DNA from: Burkholderia catarinensis
GTDB lineage: Bacteria > Pseudomonadota > Gammaproteobacteria > Burkholderiales > Burkholderiaceae
Assembly: GCF_001883705.2 (NCBI RefSeq)
Contig: NZ_MDEQ02000003.1
Span: forward strand, 62,001-126,000
Reading direction: 5' to 3'
DNA: 64,000 nt
The notes beneath the pieces were generated by a model. It saw only the letters and a list, made by a program, of their open reading frames with translations, was not told the DNA's origin and did not search any database. Below are positions 57,345 through 64,000 of this stretch, one piece after another; position 1 is the first letter of the stretch; each line of letters opens with the position of its first letter. Position numbers and translations under genes: made by a program.

Positions 57345-58625
57345 ATGCGTAGATCGCAATGCCTGTCCGGCGCATGCGCCGTGCTCGCCGGCATGTGCAT
57401 GGCGGGCGGGCTGTCGTGGCCGGGGCTCGCCGTGGCCGTACCCGGCACACCCGTACCGGGCGCGCTTCATGCGAACGTACCGGACGCGTACGTTCATCCC
57501 GACCCCGATGCCGCTGATCAGGCCGACGCGCTGCAACGCGCGCTGGACGCGTTGCAGCCGGGCCAGCGGCTGGTGTTCGCGCCGGGTCGCTATGTCGTCG
57601 GTCGTTCGCTGGTCGTGCGGCAGCCGAATGTCGTGGTGTCGGGCTACGGCGCGACGCTGATCGCCACAGTCCCGGACGACCAGGCGATCGAACTGCGCGG
57701 CGACGGCACGACGCTCGTGGGGTTTCGACTGACGGGAACTGGCACGACGCGCCTCACGACGCCGGAGTCGTCGAAGGTCGTCGTGACTGGGCGCGACGTG
57801 CAGGTGCTCGACAACGTCATCGACCGCGGCGCGGGTGGCGGAATCTTCGTGTTCGGCGGTGCGGACGTCGCGATCGTCGGCAACGAGGTGCTGTCGACGC
57901 TGGCGGACGGCATTCACATGACGCACGGTTCGCACAACGTGCTCGTGCAGGGCAACGTCGTGCGCGGCACCGGCGACGACATGATAGCCGTGGTGAGCTA
58001 CCAGGCGGAGGGCGTGCTGACGCGCAACGTGCTGATTACCGGCAACTCGCTGGAAGGCAACCCGTGGGGCCGGGGCGTCACGGTGGTCGGCGGAGCGAAC
58101 GTCACCATTTCGAACAACAGCGTGCGTAACGTGCAGGTCAGTTCGGGAATTCTCGTCGCGCAGGAAGACAGCAACCGGACTGCCGGCTCGTCCGACATCC
58201 GGGTCGAGAACAACGTGATCGCGGATATCCAGACCGCGACGGACCGGACCGACCCTCGCCCGATCACGCAGCAGGCGGCGATCGAGGTCAGCACGTGGTC
58301 GGGTTCGGTGTCGCGCGTGACCGTGATCGGCAACCGCGTGTCGCATGCGCGATTCGACGGCATTCGCTTGTGGGGAAACGTGTCGGGCGTACGGCTCGCG
58401 GACAATCAGCTGTCGGGGATCGGGGGAATGCAGGTCCGGCGCGGCCCTGCGCAAGATTGCGCGGCCGGCCGACCAGCGGCGCCCTCGGCGAAGGGCGCGC
58501 CGTGTACCGCAGCGAGTCAGTCGCTGTCGGCCGCGACCGACGCGGTCGGCGCGGATACGTCATTGCTGCCGCACGTGCGGGAGTCCGTCAGGCAGGCGCG
58601 CTGGTCGAAAGGGCACATCGATTGA
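57345..58625 (+). CDS. Secreted parallel beta-helix protein (polysaccharide lyase/epimerase-like)
   Basis: A 426-residue protein with a signal peptide (hydrophobic core AVLAGMCMAGGLSWPGLAV). The entry segment ADQADALQRALDALQPGQRLVFAPGRY resembles the pectate-lyase-3 start. A right-handed helix follows with many N-x-V/I turns; DGIHMTHGSHNVLVQGNVVRGTGDDMIAVVSYQ parallels DGFHVTGASADITITGNEVINGGDDAFAVIGYQ of the gene at 38869, without its repeat insert. The C-terminus is a low-complexity tail with two cysteines. A periplasmic enzyme acting on the nascent polysaccharide is likely. Confidence 0.82.
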   Translation: MRRSQCLSGACAVLAGMCMAGGLSWPGLAVAVPGTPVPGALHANVPDAYVHPDPDAADQADALQRALDALQPGQRLVFAPGRYVVGRSLVVRQPNVVVSGYGATLIATVPDDQAIELRGDGTTLVGFRLTGTGTTRLTTPESSKVVVTGRDVQVLDNVIDRGAGGGIFVFGGADVAIVGNEVLSTLADGIHMTHGSHNVLVQGNVVRGTGDDMIAVVSYQAEGVLTRNVLITGNSLEGNPWGRGVTVVGGANVTISNNSVRNVQVSSGILVAQEDSNRTAGSSDIRVENNVIADIQTATDRTDPRPITQQAAIEVSTWSGSVSRVTVIGNRVSHARFDGIRLWGNVSGVRLADNQLSGIGGMQVRRGPAQDCAAGRPAAPSAKGAPCTAASQSLSAATDAVGADTSLLPHVRESVRQARWSKGHID

Positions 58626-58750
58626 TCGCGCGGCGCGTGGACCGCGAGCCGGCCGCGACATGCGGTGAACCCGCGCCGATCGGGCGTCCGACCGTCGTTC
58701 GTGCGGCGGCGCCCGTCGTCGACGAGTACGCCGCGGTGGTCCGTACGCGC

Positions 58751-60331
58751 TTATCGAACGACGTCGCGTTCCGCGGTTTCATCGACCGGTTCGCGCGCGG
58801 CGAGCGGGGCGGGCGGCCGCAACTGCGCGGTCTCGACGACGGGGCGCCCGTATCGATCATCGAAGCGGACGATATCGTCCTCGCCGAGATAGTCGCCCGA
58901 TTGCACCTCGATGATCTCGAGCGGAATCCGGCCGGGATTCTCGAGGCGATGGACCTCGCCGACGGCGATGTAGGTCGATTCGTTCTCGCTGAGCAGGAAC
59001 GTCTCGCTGCCGCGCGTGACCTTCGCGGTGCCGCGCACAACGATCCAGTGCTCGGCGCGGTGATAGTGCATCTGCAGCGACAGCTGCTTGCCGGGTTCGA
59101 CGACGATCCGTTTCACCTGGAACCGCTCGCCCATGTCGATCGAATCGTAGTGGCCCCACGGTCGCTGGACCTTGCGGTGCTCATGCACCTGCGGCTGCCG
59201 GGCCGTCTTCAGGCGCGCAACCATGTTCTTCACACGCTGCGCGTCGTGCTTGTTCGTGACCAGCACCGCATCGGGCGTCTCGATCACGACGACGTCCTTC
59301 ATCCCCACGCACGCTACCAGTCGCCCCTCGGAGCGGATGAGACTGTCCTGGGTATCCTCTAACACGATCGGCCCGCGCGCGACGTTGCCCTGATCGTCCT
59401 TCGGCATGATTTCCCAGATCGCGTCCCACGTGCCGACATCGGACCAGCCCGCCGAGAGCGGCACCACGATTCCCTCGATCCCGAGTTCGCGATTGCACGC
59501 GAGGCGCTCCATCACTGCGTAGTCGATCGAGTCCGACGGACACGCGTCGAACGTCGTCGCGTCGATCCGGAAGAACGGATACTCGGCGACGCCCGCGCGC
59601 CATGCGGCTTCGCACGCAGCATGGATGTCCGGCGCGAGCGCGCGGATCGCCTTCAGCCACACCGACGCACGGGTGACGAAAATCCCGCTGTTCCACCAGT
59701 AGTCGCCCGACTGCAGGTAGCGCTCCGCGAGTGCGGTGTCGGGTTTTTCGACGAAGCGGCCGATCGTGTAGCCGCCTTGCCCGCCCTGGCGGCCGGTGTG
59801 CGGCTCGCCGACCTGGATGTAGCCGTAGCCCGTTTCCGCGCGGCGCGGCAGCACGCCGAGCGCGACGATCGCACCGTCCTGCGCATAGCGCGCCGCGCGC
59901 CCGATCGCATCCTGGAACGCGGCGACGTCGACGATCGCGTGATCGGCGGGCATGACCACGAGCACCGGATCGTCCGCGAGCACGTTCGCGTCGAGCGCGG
60001 CCAACGTGAGCGCCGGCGCCGTATTGCGCGCGGCGGGTTCGAGCAGGATGCGGGCGGGCGCCGCGCGTCCACCGACTTGCGCGGCGCTCATGAAGCGGTG
60101 CTGTTCGCCGCAGACCAACAGCAGCGTGTCGTCGAGCAACGCGCTGGCGATGCCGTCGAGGCGGCGAGCCGTCCCCGTCAGCGGCGACTCGTCGGAGATG
60201 AGTTCGATCAACTGCTTCGGATGGTGCTCGCGCGACAGCGGCCACAACCGCGTGCCGGAGCCGCCGGCGAGGATCACCGGCAGGATGCGCGGCAGATCGG
60301 GTTCGGGAACCGGGCGAAGGGTTCGAGTCAT
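58751..60331 (-). CDS. manC: Mannose-1-phosphate guanylyltransferase / mannose-6-phosphate isomerase
   Basis: A 526-residue bifunctional ManC/AlgA-type enzyme supplying GDP-mannose. The pyrophosphorylase domain has ILAGGSGTRLWPLSREHHPKQ (~20-40) and FVEKPDTALAERYL; the C-terminal cupin isomerase has VQRPWGHYDSIDMGERFQVKRIVVEPG and QMHYHRAEHWIVVRGTA with the metal-binding histidines. The C-terminus is extended by about 20 residues. It is coupled by ATGA to the preceding acetyltransferase gene. GDP-mannose is the expected precursor for the locus's polymer. Confidence 0.94.
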   Translation of the reverse strand: MTRTLRPVPEPDLPRILPVILAGGSGTRLWPLSREHHPKQLIELISDESPLTGTARRLDGIASALLDDTLLLVCGEQHRFMSAAQVGGRAAPARILLEPAARNTAPALTLAALDANVLADDPVLVVMPADHAIVDVAAFQDAIGRAARYAQDGAIVALGVLPRRAETGYGYIQVGEPHTGRQGGQGGYTIGRFVEKPDTALAERYLQSGDYWWNSGIFVTRASVWLKAIRALAPDIHAACEAAWRAGVAEYPFFRIDATTFDACPSDSIDYAVMERLACNRELGIEGIVVPLSAGWSDVGTWDAIWEIMPKDDQGNVARGPIVLEDTQDSLIRSEGRLVACVGMKDVVVIETPDAVLVTNKHDAQRVKNMVARLKTARQPQVHEHRKVQRPWGHYDSIDMGERFQVKRIVVEPGKQLSLQMHYHRAEHWIVVRGTAKVTRGSETFLLSENESTYIAVGEVHRLENPGRIPLEIIEVQSGDYLGEDDIVRFDDRYGRPVVETAQLRPPAPLAAREPVDETAERDVVR

Positions 60332-60912
60332 CGGTTGGCTCCGGTATCGGCGGGCAGCCGGTGGTGCGCGCGGCCGTCGGCACGCGTGTCGTCATTGCGC
60401 GGCAGGGTAGCCGAAACGGCCCGGGACAGCAGGTGACGCAGCGCGCCGGCGGCGCGGTCGGCCGACCGGACCAGGCCGACGAACGGCGCGCCCTGTTCGA
60501 GATACGGCCCGTAGGCCTTGCGGAATCCGAAGCGTTTGTAGAACGCCTGACGCGGTGCGGAGACGTGCGTGCGCACCGCGGCGTCCGGCCACGCGGCCTG
60601 CGCGGCGGTGAGCGCGCGTCCGATCAGCCGCTCGAGCGTGTCGTCGTCGCGGCAGCTCTCGCTCGTCAGCACCTTGTCGATCACGACGTCCGGATCGATG
60701 TCGTCGCCGGGCAGGATGCGCGCGTAGGCCGCGACTTCCGTCGTGTCGCCGTCGCGCACGCTCGCATAGACATGCAGCGCACCCGCGTCCTTGCCGTCGA
60801 TGTCGAGATGCGTGTGCGCGTCCTCGACCACCAGCACGGCGTTGCGCGCGCGCAGGATTGCATAGAGATCGACGGCGCTCAGATGTTCGAATTCACAACA
60901 ATGCCATTCCAT
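60328..60912 (-). CDS. ElaA-like GNAT acetyltransferase, coupled to manC
   Basis: A 194-residue GNAT protein matching ElaA: MEWHCCEFEHLSAVDLYAILRARNAVLVVE, DIDGKDAGALHVYA, VAAYARILP, LTSESCRDDDTLERLIGRAL (acetyl-CoA loop region) and FYKRFGFRKAYGPYLEQGAPFVGL. The acceptor is unknown. About 45 extra C-terminal residues follow the GNAT core. The start at 60912 is supported by GAGGAC 9 bases upstream; an ATG at 60993 would add an unrelated leader. Its stop overlaps the manC start (ATGA), an unusual fusion of a housekeeping-type acetyltransferase into EPS precursor supply. Confidence 0.82.
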   Translation of the reverse strand: MEWHCCEFEHLSAVDLYAILRARNAVLVVEDAHTHLDIDGKDAGALHVYASVRDGDTTEVAAYARILPGDDIDPDVVIDKVLTSESCRDDDTLERLIGRALTAAQAAWPDAAVRTHVSAPRQAFYKRFGFRKAYGPYLEQGAPFVGLVRSADRAAGALRHLLSRAVSATLPRNDDTRADGRAHHRLPADTGANR

Positions 60913-61044
60913 GATGCTGTCCTCGCGTGATGCCTTCGGCACGCCGTGCCGCACGGACGCGATCGTTCCGTGCGGTGAGGCGATCTTCATCATCCGGATG
61001 CGCGGTGCACCGGTCTGTTCGAAAGCGTACTCACGCTCCGGATT

Positions 61045-61076
61045 CGCGCGGCGGCCGCGGGATGCGCGGCCGCGCG
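61045..61076 (-). promoter_or_regulatory. GC hairpin after the leader ORF, upstream of the ElaA-like gene
   Basis: CGCGCGGCGGCCGCG (61045-61059) and CGCGGCCGCGCG (61065-61076) pair over 12 bp with a 3-base bulge around GGATG. On the minus strand it lies just after the 18-residue ORF stop and 130 bp before the acetyltransferase start, a layout resembling a leader-peptide attenuator, but without a U-run. Confidence 0.4.
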
Positions 61077-61080
61077 CCCG

Positions 61081-61137
61081 TCACGGGAGCGCCGCAATGT
61101 GCGGTAGCACACACTGCCGCGGCCGGTGCTTTTTCAT
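61081..61137 (-). CDS. 18-residue leader ORF upstream of the ElaA-manC operon
   Basis: ATG at 61137 is preceded by AGGAAGGA with six bases between, close to an ideal ribosome-binding site, in an otherwise GC-rich non-coding stretch. The peptide is MKKHRPRQCVLPHIAALP and ends with TGA. A strong hairpin follows at once. Peptide sequence conservation is unknown, so this could be chance, but the binding site is better than that of most genes here. Confidence 0.4.
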   Translation of the reverse strand: MKKHRPRQCVLPHIAALP

Positions 61138-61156
61138 AATTGATCCTTCCTGGCGG

Positions 61157-62301
61157 CTCGCCGCGATGCGCGGCCAGCCAGCATCGAATGTGAATAAGGA
61201 CTCGGGGCAGGACTTGGAGATTGCAATCGTTCACGACGGGCCGGTCGTGCATGGCGGCGCGGGGCGCGCGCTCGCGCACACGATCGGTGCATGGCGCACA
61301 CCGATGTCCGCGGCATCGTCGAATGCCTTCGGGATCGTGCGTGCCGGCGCGGCGCGCGTATCCTTCATCCGTCCGTTGCCGTTCGCACGCATGCGCTACC
61401 GCGGCGATCGGTCGTTGTTTCCGCATGCGTGCCGACGGCACACCGGGCACAATCGCGACGTGCTCGCGCGCCTTGTGTCGGACGGCGCATGCCGCGCCGC
61501 GGGAGTCGAGTGTCGGCACGAGCAATTTCATGCTTCGCCGCGGCGATTCGCCGGAGAATGGCCTGCACGAGCGGCACGCGTGTCGCGGTGCGTCGGCACT
61601 GCGAACGCGATGCACGACGTGGTGCGGTTAATTACGGCATGTAACGGACGAGCGGGCCGCGCGTCGTTACGACACGATGCGGCCGCTCGTCGGTGCGCGC
61701 GATTATGCGATGCGCGGAGCGCGGTGCCGGTCTTTTTCGGGTATTTCGGCGGAAATCGCGGGCAATCGGAGGCACCCGTCTTGCGGAAAAGTAATATTTG
61801 CCACTGATTGACGGGAATGGTCGTAGATAATCAAATCTCGGTGGTCAAAGGCACGTGGTGCGGTGCGGCCGGTGGCGTAACCGGCTGATTCAGGTTTAGC
61901 TTTTGGTAACAAGACCATCTCGAAACGGGGTGTAGATTCAGGAACGGATGAAATGCGGCGGTCATTCCGGGAGCGGGTTGGCGGCCATCCGGTTCAGCAT
62001 CGGGCGCAACTGTCGTGTACGACATGACGCACATGTGGACGGCATCCTGTCTGCCGACGCGCCCCGCCTTGACGGCGGGTCGCATCAAAGCCGGAACGTC
62101 GTGGCTCCCGCAGCCCCGCGTTCCGTTCGAGTTCGATGACAACGAGGCCGGATGACATCCGGCTCGACCTCCGGGGCTCTCGCCGTGTGCAGTTTCGATC
62201 TTCGCCAAGGCTGCGGAAACGCAGCGCGGACAGGCGGCCATGCGCCGCCGGCCGCAGCGCACGCGAACGGTTCGCGGAGTGGAGAAAGTGATGGTTCGGT
62301 T
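61157..62301. other. Long intergenic region upstream of the sigma54 activator
   Basis: About 1.1 kb between divergent genes. The open frames are arginine-rich artefacts of GC-rich DNA without consistent codon bias. It becomes AT-richer at 61735-61835, where a sigma54-like promoter is found. GGAGAAAG precedes the activator start by 14 bases. No third copy of the A/B block was seen. Confidence 0.45.
61771..61784 (+). promoter_or_regulatory. Candidate sigma54 (-24/-12) promoter
   Basis: GGCACCCGTCTTGC has GG and GC separated by exactly 10 bases, with the GGCAC and TTGC parts of the consensus TGGCACG-N4-TTGC. It points toward the sigma54-dependent activator gene, giving a leader of about 500 bases, and sits in the AT-richer part of the gap. 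Bare GG-N10-GC cores also occur by chance in this GC-rich DNA, so confidence is limited. Confidence 0.45.
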
Positions 62302-63693
62302 ATGAATATGCCAATAACGCGCGATAAGAGCGCCGGCAGGGAGAGCGGTAACGGGCAGCGTCCGCTGATTTACTGGACGCAGTCGCCGTCCGTCATGCTG
62401 CGAAAGGAACTGTCGCGACGCGACTGGAAGGTATCGATCGTCGCGCATGCGAACGAACTGCGCGACACGTCCGGCGAAATCACCTGCGGCATCCTCGACC
62501 TGAGCGGCGGCCACGCCGATGCGATCGGCAGCATCGCGTCGACCTGCGCGTCGATGCGCGACGTCGTCTGGGTCGCGCTCGTCGACGCGGGCCAGACCGC
62601 TTCGCCGAACGTGCGCGCGCTGCTTCGCGACTATTGCTTCGACTATGTCACGTTGCCCGCGTCGCACCAGCGGATTGCCGATACGGTCGGCCATGCATAC
62701 GGCATGGAATGCCTGTTCGCGCGCGACCGCGAACAACTCGAAACGGACGAGAAAGGCATCGTCGGCACCTGCAGCGCGATGCTGCGGTTGTTCGATACGG
62801 TGCGTCGCTTCGCGCGCACCGACGCGCCGGTGTTCGTGTTCGGCGAAACGGGAACCGGCAAGGAATTGACGGCCGTCGCGATCCATCGTCATTCGGAGCG
62901 GCGCAACGGCCCGTTCGTCGCGGTCAACTGCGGCGCGATTCCGCCGCACCTGCTGCAATCGGAGCTGTTCGGCTATGAGCGCGGTGCGTTTACCGGCGCG
63001 AACGCGCGCAAGATCGGCTATGTCGAGGCGGCGAACGGCGGCACGCTGCTGCTCGACGAGATCGGCGACTTGCCGCACGAGAGCCAGGCGAGCCTGCTGC
63101 GGTTTCTGCAGGAGCGCTCGATTCATCGCCTCGGCGGCAGCGATCCGGTGCCGGTCGATGTCCGGATCGTGTCGGCGACGCACGTCGACCTGCGCGACGC
63201 GATGGCGGAAGGGCGCTTTCGCGCGGACCTGTTCCATCGTCTGTGCGTGATGCGCATCGACCAGCCGCCGCTGCGCGCGCGCGGCAAGGACATCGAACTG
63301 CTCGCGCACCACATGCTCGAACGCTTCCGCGGCGACGCGCGTCACCGCGTGCGCGGCTTCTCGACGGATGCGATCACGGCACTCTACAAGCACGACTGGC
63401 CGGGCAATGTCCGCGAGCTGATCAACCGCGTGCGTCGCGCGGTCGTGATGACGGAAGGGCGCCTGATCACCGCGCGAGATCTCGAACTCGAATACTGTCT
63501 CGATGCGGCGTCACCGTCGGTGGCCGACATCCGCAAGTCGATCGAGCGCGAGGCGATCGAAACCGCATTGCTGCGCACACGTGGGCGCATCGCGGCTTCG
63601 GCACGCGAGCTTGGCGTGTCGCGCGCGACGCTGTATCGCTGGATGGAGGCGTACGGGATCGAGCGGCCGCGCGGCACGGGCTCGTCCGACTGA
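62302..63693 (+). CDS. Sigma54-dependent activator (VpsR/FleQ/BerB-like)
   Basis: A 463-residue enhancer-binding protein. The N-terminal ~140 residues form a degenerate receiver-like domain (RPLIYWTQSPSVMLRKELSRRDWKVSIV). The AAA+ domain has Walker A GETGTGKE (~181), the sigma54-contact loop ERGAFTGAN (~225), Walker B GGTLLLDEIGDLP and DWPGNVRELINRV. A Fis-type helix-turn-helix ends the protein (GRIAASARELGVSRATLYRWMEAYGI). The receiver lacks an obvious phospho-acceptor triad, as in the c-di-GMP-responsive VpsR, FleQ and BerB. Beside an exopolysaccharide locus it is the likely activator, with RpoN. Confidence 0.88.
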   Translation: MNMPITRDKSAGRESGNGQRPLIYWTQSPSVMLRKELSRRDWKVSIVAHANELRDTSGEITCGILDLSGGHADAIGSIASTCASMRDVVWVALVDAGQTASPNVRALLRDYCFDYVTLPASHQRIADTVGHAYGMECLFARDREQLETDEKGIVGTCSAMLRLFDTVRRFARTDAPVFVFGETGTGKELTAVAIHRHSERRNGPFVAVNCGAIPPHLLQSELFGYERGAFTGANARKIGYVEAANGGTLLLDEIGDLPHESQASLLRFLQERSIHRLGGSDPVPVDVRIVSATHVDLRDAMAEGRFRADLFHRLCVMRIDQPPLRARGKDIELLAHHMLERFRGDARHRVRGFSTDAITALYKHDWPGNVRELINRVRRAVVMTEGRLITARDLELEYCLDAASPSVADIRKSIEREAIETALLRTRGRIAASARELGVSRATLYRWMEAYGIERPRGTGSSD

Positions 63694-63710
63694 GATTCGA
63701 CCAGGGCGTT

Positions 63711-63730
63711 CGCGGCTTGCGGCAGCCGCG
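63711..63730 (+). terminator. Stem-loop after the sigma54 activator gene
   Basis: CGCGGCT (63711-63717) pairs with AGCCGCG (63724-63730) around TGCGGC. It lies 18 bp after the activator stop and before the convergent GH2 stop; GCTTT follows shortly after. Confidence 0.5.
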
Positions 63731-63739
63731 AGCGTCGCT

Positions 63740-64000
63740 TTAACCGGCGTGCGTTGCGCGCACCGCGCGCGCGGCGTTCACCGCCCGGATTTCCACGGTG
63801 GGCGGTGCATCGGCGGCGGGCGCAGGCTTCCCGACCATTTCGAGCGGAACGAGCGCGACGCGCGCCGGCGTGCCCGGCGCGAGATGGAACCAGTCGTCGC
63901 GCGGCACGAAGCCCGGCGCGTCGATCTGCACGTGGCGCGCGACGTGTCGCGTGTCGATGTCGACGTGCCAGGTGTCGCCGGTGCGCGACACGCACGCCTC
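63740..64000 (-). CDS. C-terminal tail of a GH2 beta-mannosidase-like protein
   Basis: The frame enters from the right edge and ends with TAA at 63740. About 86 residues are visible. WHVDIDTRHVARHVQIDAPGFVPRDDWFHLAPGTPARVALVP matches the C-terminal Ig-like domain of GH2 beta-mannosidases, where a D-N/D-W/Y-F-x-L-x-P-G motif recurs. A mannoside-directed hydrolase beside a GDP-mannose-using EPS locus would be fitting, but most of the gene is outside the window. Confidence 0.6.
   Translation of the reverse strand, partial: EACVSRTGDTWHVDIDTRHVARHVQIDAPGFVPRDDWFHLAPGTPARVALVPLEMVGKPAPAADAPPTVEIRAVNAARAVRATHAG

Noticed and set aside
61157..61770. Long overlapping open frames upstream of the sigma54 activator
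   Set aside because: Translations on both strands are arginine/alanine-rich with no consistent third-position bias or motifs, typical of GC-rich non-coding DNA.

Overview
The window is GC-rich, compactly coded DNA with the gene content of a Burkholderia chromosome, most likely Burkholderia cepacia complex and probably the second chromosome. Pointers are a Gram-negative porin of the Burkholderia type, a short H-NS-like protein with the YRDP...WSGRGR core, pcaHG/pcaQ, a GsiABCD importer and a large exopolysaccharide locus resembling the c-di-GMP-controlled bep (Burkholderia exopolysaccharide) locus of B. cenocepacia. The assignment rests on recognition alone. I saw no rRNA, tRNA, CRISPR array, integrase or insertion sequence.

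1-5.5 kb: the start of a BCCT transporter gene, then a minus-strand sugar-use operon (MFS carrier, GH31 alpha-glycosidase, porin) whose upstream region carries several TTCGAAC-type palindromes. 5.9-15.3 kb: a tightly coupled plus-strand operon, RpiR regulator - isoaspartyl peptidase (iaaA) - gsiABCD ABC importer - DmpA-type aminopeptidase - M55 D-aminopeptidase, for import and hydrolysis of glutathione-like, isopeptide or D-amino-acid peptides. 15.3-17 kb: a divergent alpha/beta hydrolase / AraC-type regulator pair around a perfect palindrome.

17.4-21.6 kb: protocatechuate 3,4-dioxygenase (pcaHG) and its LysR regulator PcaQ. Between them sits a YebB-like protein / XRE regulator pair, and the presumed PcaQ operator occurs on both sides of it as a direct repeat. 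21.6-31.8 kb: a HigBA-like toxin-antitoxin pair, an APC permease, the giant helicase Lhr, a YdjM-like membrane protein, gamma-glutamyltransferase and two decayed gene tails. 31.8-38.1 kb: PPK2, an H-NS-like protein, a YigZ/IMPACT protein, a LysR / DUF4865 divergent pair with a translationally coupled 40-residue membrane peptide, and a secreted GH3 beta-glucosidase.

38.9-63.7 kb: the exopolysaccharide locus. It holds two parallel beta-helix proteins (likely polysaccharide-modifying), a Wzx-like flippase, a double alpha/beta-hydrolase protein, a small secreted protein, Wza-like export lipoprotein, Wzc-like tyrosine autokinase, Wzy-like polymerase, an acyltransferase, three glycosyltransferases, an ElaA-like acetyltransferase coupled to ManC/AlgA, and a sigma54-dependent activator (VpsR/FleQ/BerB type). 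Genes lie in short divergent units, not one operon. Two divergent intergenic regions 14 kb apart share a colinear ~190-330 bp block with identical internal spacing, which would allow one regulator to control the units together. The window ends in the C-terminal tail of a GH2 beta-mannosidase-like gene.
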